From contig CAIOGO010000010.1 in the NCBI GenBank assembly GCA_903857865.1, forward strand, positions 62,001-126,000: a stretch of DNA of 64,000 nucleotides. Reading direction: 5' to 3'. This DNA comes from an uncultured bacterium. Its GTDB lineage: Bacteria > Bipolaricaulota > Bipolaricaulia > UBA7950 > UBA9294. The notes beneath the pieces are model-generated. The model did not search any database, was not told where the DNA came from, and was given only the letters and a program-made list of their open reading frames with translations. Each line of letters begins with the position of its first letter. The stretch's first letter is position 1. The position numbers were made by a program, and so were the translations under genes. Positions 42,095 through 51,184 of the stretch are shown here, in pieces.

Positions 42095-43366
42095 TCAGCT
42101 TTTCCCGGCGGGAACGAGAATGCGTTCGTAGCCCATCTTCTCGGCCTCACGAACTCGCTCGGCGACGCGCCGCACGGCGCGCACCTCGCCGGACAGCCCG
42201 ACCTCGCCCACCACGCACGTTCGCGCGGGGATCGGGCGATTCCGTAGACTCGACACGATCGCGGCCACCGCGCCGAGATCGCTCGCCCGCTCCTTCGCCT
42301 CGAGTCCCCCCGCAACGCTCAGATACACGTCGGCGCCGCCGATGTGGACGGCCAGCTCCTTCTCGATCACGGCGAGAAGAAGGAGCACTCGATTGATGTC
42401 GAGGCCCGTGCAGCGTCGCTGCGGCACGCCGTACCCGCCTGTCGGTGACACCAGAGCTTGAAGCTCCACGAGAATGGGCCGCGTGCCCTCGAGGACGGGG
42501 ACGACGACCGAGCCCGGCCGCTGGCTGTCGCTGTGCCCCTCGAGGAAGAAGGCGGACGGGTTGGTGATTTCCTCGAGTCCCTCGGCCGCCATGCGGAACA
42601 CGGCGACCTCGTCAGTCGATCCAAAGCGGTTCTTCACGGATCGCAGGAATCGCACGTCCTCCCCGCGGCCGCCCTCGAGGTACAGCGCGACGTCGACAAG
42701 GTGCTCGACGGACTTCGGGCCGGCGAACGCGCCGTCCTTCGTGATGTGGCCAACGAGGAAGGAGACGAGCCGGCGCGACTTCGTGATTCGAATCAGCTCG
42801 CTCGACACCTCGCGCAGCTGGCGGATGCTTCCTGCCTCGCCGTCCACGGCGCTCGAACACGCGGTTTGGATCGAGTCGACGATCAGGGCGCAGGGGGCGG
42901 TCTTCTCGATGGCGGCTGCGATCCGGTCGAGGTTCTGCTCCGAGAGGACGTACAGGCGGCGGCTGTTCACGCCGATGCGGCTGGCGCGTAGCTTGACCTG
43001 ACTCTCCGACTCCTCGCCCGAGACGTAGAGAACGTTTCCGACCCGTTCGGCCAAGGCCTGAGCCACTTGAAGGAGAAGCGTCGACTTCCCGATTCCCGGC
43101 TCCCCGCCGAACAGGATCACGCCTCCCGGCACGAAGCCCCCGCCCAGCAGGCGGTCGAGCTCGCTCATTCCAGACGGGATTCTCGCCACGTCGGCCAGGC
43201 TGATGTCGGCAATCGGCCGCAGCTCCTCGCCAAGCCACGAGCTGTCGCGCCGTTCGGACGAACGGCTCTCCTGGATCTCGGAGAACGAGTCCCATGCGCC
43301 GCAATGTGGGCATCGGCCGAACGGTTTCACCGATTGCTGGCCGCAGCCCGAGCAGATGAACGGCAT
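42095..43366 (-). CDS. radA: DNA repair protein RadA/Sms
   Basis: The 423-residue protein opens with a zinc finger (Cys5, 8, 19, 22). A RecA-like core has Walker A GGEPGIGKST near residue 87, LYVSGEESESQVKLRA and the diagnostic KNRFGSTDEVAVF near 245. A Lon-like C-terminal domain ends REAEKMGYERILVPAG. It promotes branch migration in recombination. Only 1 bp separates it from clpC upstream, a frequent pairing. Confidence 0.96.
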   Translation of the reverse strand: MPFICSGCGQQSVKPFGRCPHCGAWDSFSEIQESRSSERRDSSWLGEELRPIADISLADVARIPSGMSELDRLLGGGFVPGGVILFGGEPGIGKSTLLLQVAQALAERVGNVLYVSGEESESQVKLRASRIGVNSRRLYVLSEQNLDRIAAAIEKTAPCALIVDSIQTACSSAVDGEAGSIRQLREVSSELIRITKSRRLVSFLVGHITKDGAFAGPKSVEHLVDVALYLEGGRGEDVRFLRSVKNRFGSTDEVAVFRMAAEGLEEITNPSAFFLEGHSDSQRPGSVVVPVLEGTRPILVELQALVSPTGGYGVPQRRCTGLDINRVLLLLAVIEKELAVHIGGADVYLSVAGGLEAKERASDLGAVAAIVSSLRNRPIPARTCVVGEVGLSGEVRAVRRVAERVREAEKMGYERILVPAGKS

Positions 43367-43367
43367 G

Positions 43368-45791
43368 CTATCCGTCTTGCTTGAACCGGAGCTCGTCCCC
43401 GTCCGCCGTGCCGACGACGGGCACCCCCGCGGCGAAACGGCCGAGAAGGATCTCTTCCGAGATCGGGTTCTCGATCAGGCGTTCGATGGTGCGCCTCATG
43501 GGGCGGGCGCCGTACTTCGGGTCGTATCCCAGGCGGATGAGGAGCTCCCACGCCGAATCGTCGAGCTGGAAGTGGATCTTGCGCTCGGCCAGGAGCCGTG
43601 CTTTGAGTTCGTCCACCATCAGCGTGGCGATCTGGCGCACCTGGGGACGACTCAGTTGGTGGAAGACAATGATGTCGTCGAGTCGGTTCAGGAACTCGGG
43701 GCGGAAGACGTTGCGCGCCTCGCCGATCACGCGGCCCTTCATCTCTTGGTACGAGTCGTCGGAGCCCTCCCGCTGGTCGCTGAACCCGAGCGTGTCGCGG
43801 TCGGTGATGAGCTCGCTGCCGACGTTCGACGTCATGATCAGGACTGTGTTACGGAAGTCGACGCGCCGCCCCTGCGAGTCGGTCAGGATCCCATCCTCCA
43901 TCACCTGGAGGAGGATGTTGAACACGTCGCGGTGCGCCTTCTCGATCTCGTCGAACAGGACGACGGAGTACGGCCGATGGCGAACCTTCTCCGTCAGTTC
44001 GCCGGCCTCCTCGTAACCAACGTAGCCCGGAGGCGCGCCGGTAAGGCGCGACACGGAGAACCGCTCCATGTACTCCGACATGTCGACGCGGATGAGCGCT
44101 TCCTCGTCGCCAAACAGGAACTCGGCCAGCGTCTTCGACAGCTCGGTCTTCCCGACGCCCGTCGGGCCGAGGAACATGAACACGCCGACCGGCCGCTTCG
44201 GGTTCTTGATCCCGGCGCGGGCTCTGCGAATCGATCTCGACACGGCACGCACGGCTTCCTCTTGTGCGATAAGCCGATCGTGGATCTTCGCCTCCATGTT
44301 GACGAGGCGGGCGGTCTCCTCTTCCTGGACGTGGCCGATCGGAATGCCCGTCGACATCGCCACCATCTTCGCGATGTCCCGCCCGGTCACCTGCAACTCC
44401 TTGCCTTCGAGATCCAACTGGCTCTTGGCGCGCGCCTGGGCCTCGAGTTCGGCCTTCTCGTCGCGGAGGCGCGCCGCCGTCTCGTAGTCCTGAGCGGCAA
44501 CCGCCTTCTGCTCTTCCTTGTCGAGCGCGTCCGCCTGGTCGAGCAACTCGCGGACGTCCTCGGGAACCTGCGAACTCTGCAGCTTCATGCGAGCGGCCGC
44601 TTCGTCGATGACGTCGATGGCCTTGTCGGGGAGGAACTGGTCGGTCACGTAGCGGTCGGTAAGGCGGGCCGCCTCGACCAGCGCGTCGTCGGTGATCTTC
44701 ACCCCGTGGTGCTTCTCATAGTGCGGCCGTAGGCCGCGTAGAATCTCCACGGTCATCTCGATCGAGGGCTCCTCGACGACGATGGTCTTGAAGCGACGCT
44801 TGAGCGCCGGATCCTTCTCAACCGACTTTCGGTACTCGTCCGGCGTCGCGGTGCCAATGCACTGGATCGCGCCGGACGCAAGCGGCGGTTTGAGGATGGA
44901 CGAGGCGTCGATCGCTCCCTCCGCACCCCCGGCGCCGACAACCGTCTGCAGCTCGTCGATGAACAGAATGACGTTGTCGTTCTCCATGACCTGATTGATG
45001 AGCGCCTTCAGCCGCTGCTCGAACTCGCCGCGGTACTTCGTTCCGGCGACGACCGACGCCATGTCAAGCTCGAGGATCTCCTTCGATCGAAGGATCGCGG
45101 GCACGTCACCCGAGGCGATCCGCTGGGCCAGCCCCTCGACGATGGCCGTCTTGCCCACACCGGATTCGCCGATCAGCGCGGGGTTGTTCTTCTTGCGCCG
45201 CGTTAGGGTCTGGATGATGCGCTCCATCTCCGCGTCGCGGCCGATGACCGGGTCGAGGTTTCCAGCCATCGCCTCTTCGACGAGGTTGCGGCCGAACTCG
45301 GCCAGATCGCCCTTTCGCTGCGGCTGCCGCCGTGCCGCACGGATGGTCATCCCGATCCCGGAAGACGGCGGAAGGAAGTAGGCACGCGTCTTCGCGAGAT
45401 CGATGCCGAGCTGCTGCAACAGCATCGCCCCCGTGCCCTCGCCCTCGCGCAGCATGCCCATGAGGAGGTGCTCCGGCCGAATCGTGTTGCCCCCCGACCG
45501 CCGAGCCTCCTCGAAGCTGATCTTCATGACGCGCTTCAGGCGCGGCGTTGGCTCGAGGTCATCGGCGGAGAGTCGAACGTCGCCGCGTCCCTTCTCCCCC
45601 TCGAGGAGAGCGGCCACCTTCTCGTAGGTCACGGCGTGCGTGGAGAGAAACCGGTACACGTCGCTGCCCGTCATCTTGACGAACGCCAGAAGGAGGTGCT
45701 CCGTGCCGACGTAGCTGTGGCGCCACGCCTCGGCCTCTTCCTGCGACACGGCGATGATCTCCATCGACTCGCGCGAGAAACGGTCGTACAT
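43368..45791 (-). CDS. clpC: ClpC-type AAA+ unfoldase
   Basis: The 807-residue protein starts at ATG 45791 (GGAGGAGG upstream). The Clp N-domain repeat (HSYVGTEHLLLAFVKM and RPEHLLMGMLREGEG) is followed by AAA-1 Walker A IGESGVGKTA at ~204. A UVR-like coiled segment DYETAARLRDEKAELEAQ lies between the AAA modules, with AAA-2 LGPTGVGKTELSK at ~541 and sensor EKAHRDVFNILLQVMEDG. The UVR motif and layout distinguish ClpC from ClpA and ClpB. It works with ClpP, which is not in this window, in protein quality control. Confidence 0.95.
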   Translation of the reverse strand: MYDRFSRESMEIIAVSQEEAEAWRHSYVGTEHLLLAFVKMTGSDVYRFLSTHAVTYEKVAALLEGEKGRGDVRLSADDLEPTPRLKRVMKISFEEARRSGGNTIRPEHLLMGMLREGEGTGAMLLQQLGIDLAKTRAYFLPPSSGIGMTIRAARRQPQRKGDLAEFGRNLVEEAMAGNLDPVIGRDAEMERIIQTLTRRKKNNPALIGESGVGKTAIVEGLAQRIASGDVPAILRSKEILELDMASVVAGTKYRGEFEQRLKALINQVMENDNVILFIDELQTVVGAGGAEGAIDASSILKPPLASGAIQCIGTATPDEYRKSVEKDPALKRRFKTIVVEEPSIEMTVEILRGLRPHYEKHHGVKITDDALVEAARLTDRYVTDQFLPDKAIDVIDEAAARMKLQSSQVPEDVRELLDQADALDKEEQKAVAAQDYETAARLRDEKAELEAQARAKSQLDLEGKELQVTGRDIAKMVAMSTGIPIGHVQEEETARLVNMEAKIHDRLIAQEEAVRAVSRSIRRARAGIKNPKRPVGVFMFLGPTGVGKTELSKTLAEFLFGDEEALIRVDMSEYMERFSVSRLTGAPPGYVGYEEAGELTEKVRHRPYSVVLFDEIEKAHRDVFNILLQVMEDGILTDSQGRRVDFRNTVLIMTSNVGSELITDRDTLGFSDQREGSDDSYQEMKGRVIGEARNVFRPEFLNRLDDIIVFHQLSRPQVRQIATLMVDELKARLLAERKIHFQLDDSAWELLIRLGYDPKYGARPMRRTIERLIENPISEEILLGRFAAGVPVVGTADGDELRFKQDG

Positions 45792-45849
45792 CCGGCCTCC
45801 TCCCATCCGGCTTTTCAAGCCCGACGAAGTATATCCGCTCGGCCGAGAG

Positions 45850-46416
45850 CTACAACAGATCCAGCTTTCGGTTGATGCGCGTCATCGCCGCGTCGATCCC
45901 GACTGCACGGAAGAGATCGATCGCCTCGACGGCGCGCTCGAGCGCGGGAACGACGGCCTGCCACTCCTCGGGACGGAACCGATCGAGGACGTAGTCTCGG
46001 CCGGCTGCGTCTCGACCCTCCACCTCAATGCCAACGCGCAGCCGCGGGACCTCCTCCGTGCCGAGGAACTGCACGACGGAGCCCATCCCTTTGTGGCTCC
46101 CTGGCCCACCCGCGGCAAGCACGCGCAACCGGCCGAGTGGCAGGTCCAGATCGTCAAAGATGACGAGCGCATTGCGCGCTGGGATTCCGTGCTTCGCAAG
46201 CACGCCCCTCACCGCGCGGCCGCTGTCGTTCATGCACGTCATCGGCTTCACCAAGAGGAGGTCGTCCCAGGAATAGACAAGGGCGGAGTGCTCGATCCGC
46301 CCTCGTGCCCGAAGTCGATGGACCTTCCGATAGAGGTCGACGACCTCGAAACCGACGTTGTGTCGCGTCAGCGCGTAGGCCAAACCCGGGTTCCCAAGCC
46401 CGAACACGGCCTTCAC
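45850..46416 (-). CDS. pth: Peptidyl-tRNA hydrolase
   Basis: The 188-residue protein has GLGNPGLAYALTRHNVGFEV (catalytic His19, Asn), LLLVKPMTCMNDSGRAV, IFDDLDLPLGRLRV (catalytic Asp) and GGPGSHKGMGSVVQFLGT. It recycles peptidyl-tRNA. It follows rplY by 8 bp, the widespread rplY-pth pairing. Confidence 0.96.
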   Translation of the reverse strand: MKAVFGLGNPGLAYALTRHNVGFEVVDLYRKVHRLRARGRIEHSALVYSWDDLLLVKPMTCMNDSGRAVRGVLAKHGIPARNALVIFDDLDLPLGRLRVLAAGGPGSHKGMGSVVQFLGTEEVPRLRVGIEVEGRDAAGRDYVLDRFRPEEWQAVVPALERAVEAIDLFRAVGIDAAMTRINRKLDLL

Positions 46417-46424
46417 TGCGTCTC

Positions 46425-47072
46425 CTACGACTCTGCCTCTTCGGCGCCCTCAGCCGCGGCCTCTTCGGCGCCCTCGGCTTCGCCTTCCTCACCGGCAACC
46501 GCCGCCTCGGCCTCCGCGGCCACGAGGCTGCGCGGAGCAATGACGGTGACGATGACGCGCTCGGGCGGCAACAGGGGCTCGACCTTCCCGAAGTCCAGAT
46601 CGCTGACGTGGAGGGAATCCCCGACGTCAAGATCGGTGACATCAAGCATGATGAGATGCGGGATGTCCTTCGGCATGCCATGGACGGGGATCGTGCGGAA
46701 CTGGATGTTCAGAATTCCGCCCGACTTGGCGCCCTTGGCCTCGCCGGTGATCTTCGTCGGGACACTCAGCTTGAGCGGGCGGTTCGCCTCAGGATGGTAG
46801 AAGTCGACGTGCACGGGCTCGTCGGTGATGGCATCGTAGTCGATGACCTTGAGGAAAACGTCCATCTCGCGCAACCCACTCTCGCCTTGGATCTTCAGAT
46901 TGATCCGAGAGCTCCTCGTAATATGGGAGAAGAGGGCAAGCAGGTCTCTGCGCGCGACGGCAATGGCCGTGCTGTCCATGGCCGGCCCGTACACGATCCC
47001 AGGGACAATCCCCTGCCGTCGCAAGGCGCCCGCTTTGCCTGACGCTCTCGTCTTCGCTTCTAGCGTGTGCAT
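46425..47072 (-). CDS. rplY: 50S ribosomal protein L25 (CTC-type)
   Basis: The 215-residue long form begins LEAKTRASGKAGALRRQGIV with VPGIVYG, then DYDAITDEPVHVDFY and a second beta domain VPTKITGEAKGAKSGGIL. It ends in an Ala/Glu-rich acidic tail (EEGEAEGAEEAAAEGAEE). It binds 5S rRNA; the long CTC form is also stress-linked. It sits between prs and pth. Confidence 0.95.
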   Translation of the reverse strand: MHTLEAKTRASGKAGALRRQGIVPGIVYGPAMDSTAIAVARRDLLALFSHITRSSRINLKIQGESGLREMDVFLKVIDYDAITDEPVHVDFYHPEANRPLKLSVPTKITGEAKGAKSGGILNIQFRTIPVHGMPKDIPHLIMLDVTDLDVGDSLHVSDLDFGKVEPLLPPERVIVTVIAPRSLVAAEAEAAVAGEEGEAEGAEEAAAEGAEEAES

Positions 47073-47088
47073 GGTGACTCCTACGCCC

Positions 47089-48045
47089 CTAGTAGTGCGG
47101 GAAGAGATGACTCACCGACTTGTACTCGAAGATTCGGTGGATGGTCTTGGCGAGATGCTCGCCAACGGAGATGTAATCAACAATTCCACTCTTCTCCGCT
47201 TGTTCGCGAGAGATGGTATTGGTTACGACGACGCGTTTCAAGGGAGACTCGGACAGCATCCTCAGCGCATCGCCGGAGAAGAGCCCGTGCGTTGCGTACG
47301 CGCGCACGTCGTGCGCCCCGCTCTCGAGGAGGAGCTCGGCGGCCTTCACCAGGGTCCCGCCGGACGAGAGGATGTCGTCGACGAGGATCGCTCGCTTCTT
47401 CTTGACGTCTCCGATCACGTTCATGACGTCGACCACCGAGCCGTCGTGGCTTCGACGCTTCTCGAGAATCGCCAGGGGAAGGTCGAGCTGCTCGGCCACC
47501 ATGCGGGCGCGCACCGCTCCGCCGGCGTCCGGCGAGACGATGACGGCATTCTCGAGTCCTTCGACATGCGTACGGATGTGCTCGGCGAAGATCCAGTCCG
47601 CGCGAAGGTTATCGACCGGAATGTTGAAGAATCCCTGGATCTGCCCGGCGTGGAGGTCCATCGTGAGCATACGGTCGGCTCCGGCCGTTTCGATGAGGTT
47701 GGCGACGAGGCGCGCGGAGATGGGAACGCGCCCGGTGTGCTTTCGGTCCTGACGAGCGTACCCGTAGTACGGGACGACGGCGATCACGGACCGCGCCGAG
47801 GCCCGTCGCGCGGCGTCGATGATCAGGAGGAGCTCCATGAGGTGGTCGTTCACCGGGGGACACGTCGGCTGGATCACGAAGATGTCAGCTCCGCGGACGG
47901 TCTCGCGAATGCGAACGCCAATCTCGCCGTCGCTGAAGCGGTCGACGGCGGTGTCGCACAACTCGATGCCAAGCGACGACGAGATCTCCTGCGCCAGGGC
48001 GCGATTCGCGTTTCCCGCCACCAGCTTGAGTTCCCGGTCGATCAT
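47089..48045 (-). CDS. prs: Ribose-phosphate pyrophosphokinase
   Basis: This 318-residue class I PRPP synthetase has [77 protein letters not shown] and the PRPP loop [18 protein letters not shown]. It makes PRPP for nucleotide, His and Trp synthesis. It overlaps the glmU stop by 4 bp (ATGA), the common glmU-prs arrangement. Confidence 0.97.
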   Translation of the reverse strand: MIDRELKLVAGNANRALAQEISSSLGIELCDTAVDRFSDGEIGVRIRETVRGADIFVIQPTCPPVNDHLMELLLIIDAARRASARSVIAVVPYYGYARQDRKHTGRVPISARLVANLIETAGADRMLTMDLHAGQIQGFFNIPVDNLRADWIFAEHIRTHVEGLENAVIVSPDAGGAVRARMVAEQLDLPLAILEKRRSHDGSVVDVMNVIGDVKKKRAILVDDILSSGGTLVKAAELLLESGAHDVRAYATHGLFSGDALRMLSESPLKRVVVTNTISREQAEKSGIVDYISVGEHLAKTIHRIFEYKSVSHLFPHY

Positions 48046-49247
48046 GTCTCCTCCCTGGATGGTTTCTCTTCGCGCTCCTTGATCACCTGGCGGGCGCGGG
48101 CGATGGCCAGCGCTTGCGGCGGAACGTCCTCAGTGATCGTCGACCCAGCACCGATCACCGCTCCCCTGCCGATGGTCACCGGCGCGACGAGGGACACGTT
48201 GCTGCCGATGAAGACGCCGTCTTCCACCACCGTGCGATGCTTGGCCGCGCCGTCGTAGTTGCAGGTGATCGTCCCGGCTCCCACGTTCGTGCCGTCGCCG
48301 ATGTCGGCATCGCCGAGATACGAGAGATGCCCCGCCTTCACGCCGCGTCCGAGGCGTGAGGCCTTGACCTCGACGAAGTTGCCGACCTTCGCGTCCGGTC
48401 CGACATCGCTGCCAGCACGAAGGTGGGCGAATGGGCCGATCGTGGACCGCTCGCGCACGCGAGCCCCTTCGAGGACCGAATACCGGATGACGACGCCGTC
48501 TTCCACGACGCTCGACTCAATCCAGGAGTCCGGCCCGATGAAGCAGCCGGCCCCGACCGCCGAATCGCCCCGCAGGTGGGTCCCCGGCAGGAGTGTTGTT
48601 CCGGACCCGACCGTTGCCGTGTCGTCGACGTAGGTTCGCGCGGCGTCGACGATGAGGACTCCGGCCGCGGCAAGGGACGCCAGCTTCCGGAAGCGGGCCA
48701 CCTCGCTGATGGCGGAGTAGGCGTCGGGGGCATCGAGGCGTCGCACGTCGTCGGCGTCGCCGGCAAGCCACGTCCCTTCTGCACATTGCCCGAACGGATG
48801 GCCGCCAAGGCTGCGCACGGCACCCGCAAGGAATCTCTCCCCGTCTGCGCCGGCGCGAAATGCGGCCATCGCGCCCGACGATTCGATGAGCTGACTCGCC
48901 CGCCCGCTCCCGAACGCTTCGAGGAACGAGCGAACCGTTCCGGCCGTGAGCAGAGGGAGGTCGCCGCAGAGTACGAAGACAGAACGGCCGGCGGAGAACG
49001 CGGCCAGGGCGGCCGACGTCTGCGTCTCGTCCGCACGAACACTCAGAGCCCATGAAGCGATTGCCGCCACGTCCGACGTCCCGTCATGGACGACGCAGAG
49101 GTCTCGCAGGCCGGCCGCGGCCAGAGCCCGGCGAACGCGGACAAGCACGGGGACACCGCACACCGGCACCGCGAATCGCTCCGCCCCCCAGGTCGAGCGC
49201 GCTCCGGGTGCGGCCAGGACGACGGCAACCATCTCGTTTGCGTTCAT
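48042..49247 (-). CDS. glmU: GlmU-like protein: intact acetyltransferase, degenerate uridylyltransferase
   Basis: The 401-residue protein is about 50 shorter than usual GlmU. The C-terminal left-handed beta-helix domain is well kept: [40 protein letters not shown] (catalytic-type His), [20 protein letters not shown] and NYDG. The N-terminal domain keeps only part of the fold ([16 protein letters not shown]). The nucleotide loop normally LAAGXGTRM with a following PK reads [18 protein letters not shown]. The Q-LGTGHA and TGYGR motifs are also absent. Expected activity is glucosamine-1-phosphate acetylation, with uridylylation done by another enzyme. Start: ATG 49247 after GGGAG. Confidence 0.85.
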   Translation of the reverse strand: MNANEMVAVVLAAPGARSTWGAERFAVPVCGVPVLVRVRRALAAAGLRDLCVVHDGTSDVAAIASWALSVRADETQTSAALAAFSAGRSVFVLCGDLPLLTAGTVRSFLEAFGSGRASQLIESSGAMAAFRAGADGERFLAGAVRSLGGHPFGQCAEGTWLAGDADDVRRLDAPDAYSAISEVARFRKLASLAAAGVLIVDAARTYVDDTATVGSGTTLLPGTHLRGDSAVGAGCFIGPDSWIESSVVEDGVVIRYSVLEGARVRERSTIGPFAHLRAGSDVGPDAKVGNFVEVKASRLGRGVKAGHLSYLGDADIGDGTNVGAGTITCNYDGAAKHRTVVEDGVFIGSNVSLVAPVTIGRGAVIGAGSTITEDVPPQALAIARARQVIKEREEKPSREET

Positions 49248-49375
49248 CTCGCTCCCGCTTGGATGATACGCGAGCGACGAAGTCAGCATCAACTCGCATC
49301 CCGCTTGCGAACGGACGGTTCCCGCGCTGTCCCGAGCTTGTAGGCGTGCCGCAGGTCGCCCTTGCGGCGCTCCGC

Positions 49376-49405
49376 TTGCGGAAATGCAGACACGCAGGCT
49401 ACACT
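49376..49405 (+). promoter_or_regulatory. Promoter of trpS
   Basis: TTGCGG, 18 bp, TACACT, followed by a ~30-nt leader with the strong SD GAAGGAGG ahead of ATG 49441. Confidence 0.5.
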
Positions 49406-49440
49406 CCCTGCCCGACTCACGCGCGAAGGAGGTCGCCGGA

Positions 49441-50445
49441 ATGGCGAAGCGGATCTTCTCAGGAATCCAGCCCACAGGAACGCTCCACATCGGCAACTAT
49501 CTCGGAGCGATCCGCAACTGGGTCGACCTCCAACGTCAAGCCGAGTGCATCTACTGCGTCGTCGACTACCACGCCATCACGATCGACGTGGACCCGAAAA
49601 CGCTGCGGAGCGCATCCCACTCGATGGCGCTCGATCTCCTCGCCTGCGGCGTCGATCCCGCGCGGTCGATTCTGTTCGTCCAGGCCGACGTCCCGCAGCA
49701 CACGGAGCTCGCGTGGATCCTCAGCTGCGTGACCTCGTACGGGGACGTGGCACGCATGACGCAGTTCAAGGACAAGTCGGAGAAGCAAGAGTTCGTGACC
49801 GCCGGCCTCTTTACCTATCCGATCCTCCAGGCGGCCGACATCCTCATGTATCGCGCGGACGGCGTTCCCGTCGGCGAAGATCAAGTCCAGCACCTTGAGC
49901 TGTCTCGGCGAATCGCACGCCGATTCAATTCTCGCTTCGGAGAGGTCTTCCCGGAGCCGGAGCCGATCGTGACCAAGGGGGCACGCATCATGTCCCTCGC
50001 CGATCCGACGTCGAAAATGTCGAAGAGCGCTGGAGAGGCGCACTACGTCGGGGTGATGGAGAGGGAGGCGTCGATCCGGAGGAAGGTTCGCTCCGCGGTC
50101 ACCGACGTCGGCCTCGCGCCGGGCGAGACGATGTCCCCGGGGGTTGCCAACCTGTTCCTCATTCTCGACATTGCCTGCGAGCTCGTCGGCGACGCGACGA
50201 CGGTGGCGGAGCTGCGAGCGGACTTCGTCGAAGGGAAGCTCCTCTACTCGCGTCTCAAGGACACGGTATTCGAGCGGCTCATGGACGTCCTGCGTCCGAT
50301 CCAGGAGAGGCGGGCAAAGCTCGCCGCATCCGGGGAGGTTCTTGACATCCTGGGCGACGGCGCCCGCCGCGCTACCGCAATCGCCGAAGAGACGATGTCC
50401 GACGTCCGACGACGCGTCGGCCTCGGCTCATCGGACGTAGGCTAG
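49441..50445 (+). CDS. trpS: Tryptophan-tRNA ligase
   Basis: This 334-residue class I synthetase has [20 protein letters not shown] with the HIGN signature, [45 protein letters not shown] and the KMSKS loop (SKMSKSAGE, ~residue 193). GAAGGAGG precedes the ATG, and an upstream in-frame ATG at 49384 lies on the promoter and is rejected. The 3' end overlaps the convergent nrdG by 74 bp. Confidence 0.97.
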   Translation: MAKRIFSGIQPTGTLHIGNYLGAIRNWVDLQRQAECIYCVVDYHAITIDVDPKTLRSASHSMALDLLACGVDPARSILFVQADVPQHTELAWILSCVTSYGDVARMTQFKDKSEKQEFVTAGLFTYPILQAADILMYRADGVPVGEDQVQHLELSRRIARRFNSRFGEVFPEPEPIVTKGARIMSLADPTSKMSKSAGEAHYVGVMEREASIRRKVRSAVTDVGLAPGETMSPGVANLFLILDIACELVGDATTVAELRADFVEGKLLYSRLKDTVFERLMDVLRPIQERRAKLAASGEVLDILGDGARRATAIAEETMSDVRRRVGLGSSDVG

Positions 50446-51163
50446 GTCCAGCCCAGGTGGGCGCGCGCACTCCGCCCCCACCTACGAGGGGAGCGACCAA
50501 GTCCCAGATGCCCCGCAACGCATGAGGTGACAGGGCCTCTCGATCGGACCATGTCGGGTCGAGCAGCCCCTTCTCGGGCGGGACGCGAAACGGCTGGAGC
50601 ACGTATCGCTTGGCTCCAAGAATCCAGTCGGCGATCGTCCGCAGATCTTCGGCCGCGAGCCCGGGAGCGACCGTCGTCCGGAACTCGTAGTCCGGGGCCG
50701 TGGACCGGATGAGACGAATGGATTCCTCGATCCGGACGAGATCGACGGGAACCCCGGCGAATTCGGAGTAACGCGCCGGGGGCGCCTTGATGTCCATCGC
50801 CACGTAGTCCACGAGCTTCCCCTCGAACAGATCCCTCAAGACATCGGGGCGTGAGCCGTTCGTGTCGAGCTTGACGCGCAGTCCCATGACTCGGACGGCG
50901 GCGAGGAACTCCTGCAGGCCGGGCTGCAGCGTCGGCTCCCCGCCCGAGACGACGACGCTGTCGAGGAAGTCCCGGCGATCGCAGAGTTGATCGAGAACCT
51001 CGTCAACGGGAACGCGCAGCCCGCCAGCTGCGCGCTCCGGCAGGACGAGATCGGGGTTGTGGCAGAACGGGCAGCGAAAGTTGCAGCCAGGGACGAAGAC
51101 AACGGCCGCGACGTGGCCCTCGTGATCGGAAAGCGACAACGGAACGAAGGCTGCAACGTCCAC
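50372..51163 (-). CDS. nrdG: Anaerobic ribonucleoside-triphosphate reductase activating protein
   Basis: This radical SAM enzyme has the CX3CX2C cluster motif in VPGCNFRCPFCHNPDLVLPE, SGGEPTLQPGL and VKLDTNGSRPDVLRDL. It generates the glycyl radical of NrdD, encoded 21 bp upstream on the same strand. Start: GTG 51163 after AGAGGAGGAA. The ~35-residue Arg-rich C-terminus ([20 protein letters not shown]) lies over the 3' end of trpS and looks like an extension created by reading into the convergent gene. Confidence 0.92.
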   Translation of the reverse strand: MDVAAFVPLSLSDHEGHVAAVVFVPGCNFRCPFCHNPDLVLPERAAGGLRVPVDEVLDQLCDRRDFLDSVVVSGGEPTLQPGLQEFLAAVRVMGLRVKLDTNGSRPDVLRDLFEGKLVDYVAMDIKAPPARYSEFAGVPVDLVRIEESIRLIRSTAPDYEFRTTVAPGLAAEDLRTIADWILGAKRYVLQPFRVPPEKGLLDPTWSDREALSPHALRGIWDLVAPLVGGGGVRAPTWAGPSLRPMSRGRRVVGRRTSSLRRLR

Positions 51164-51184
51164 GGTTCCTCCTCTCGCCGCCAG

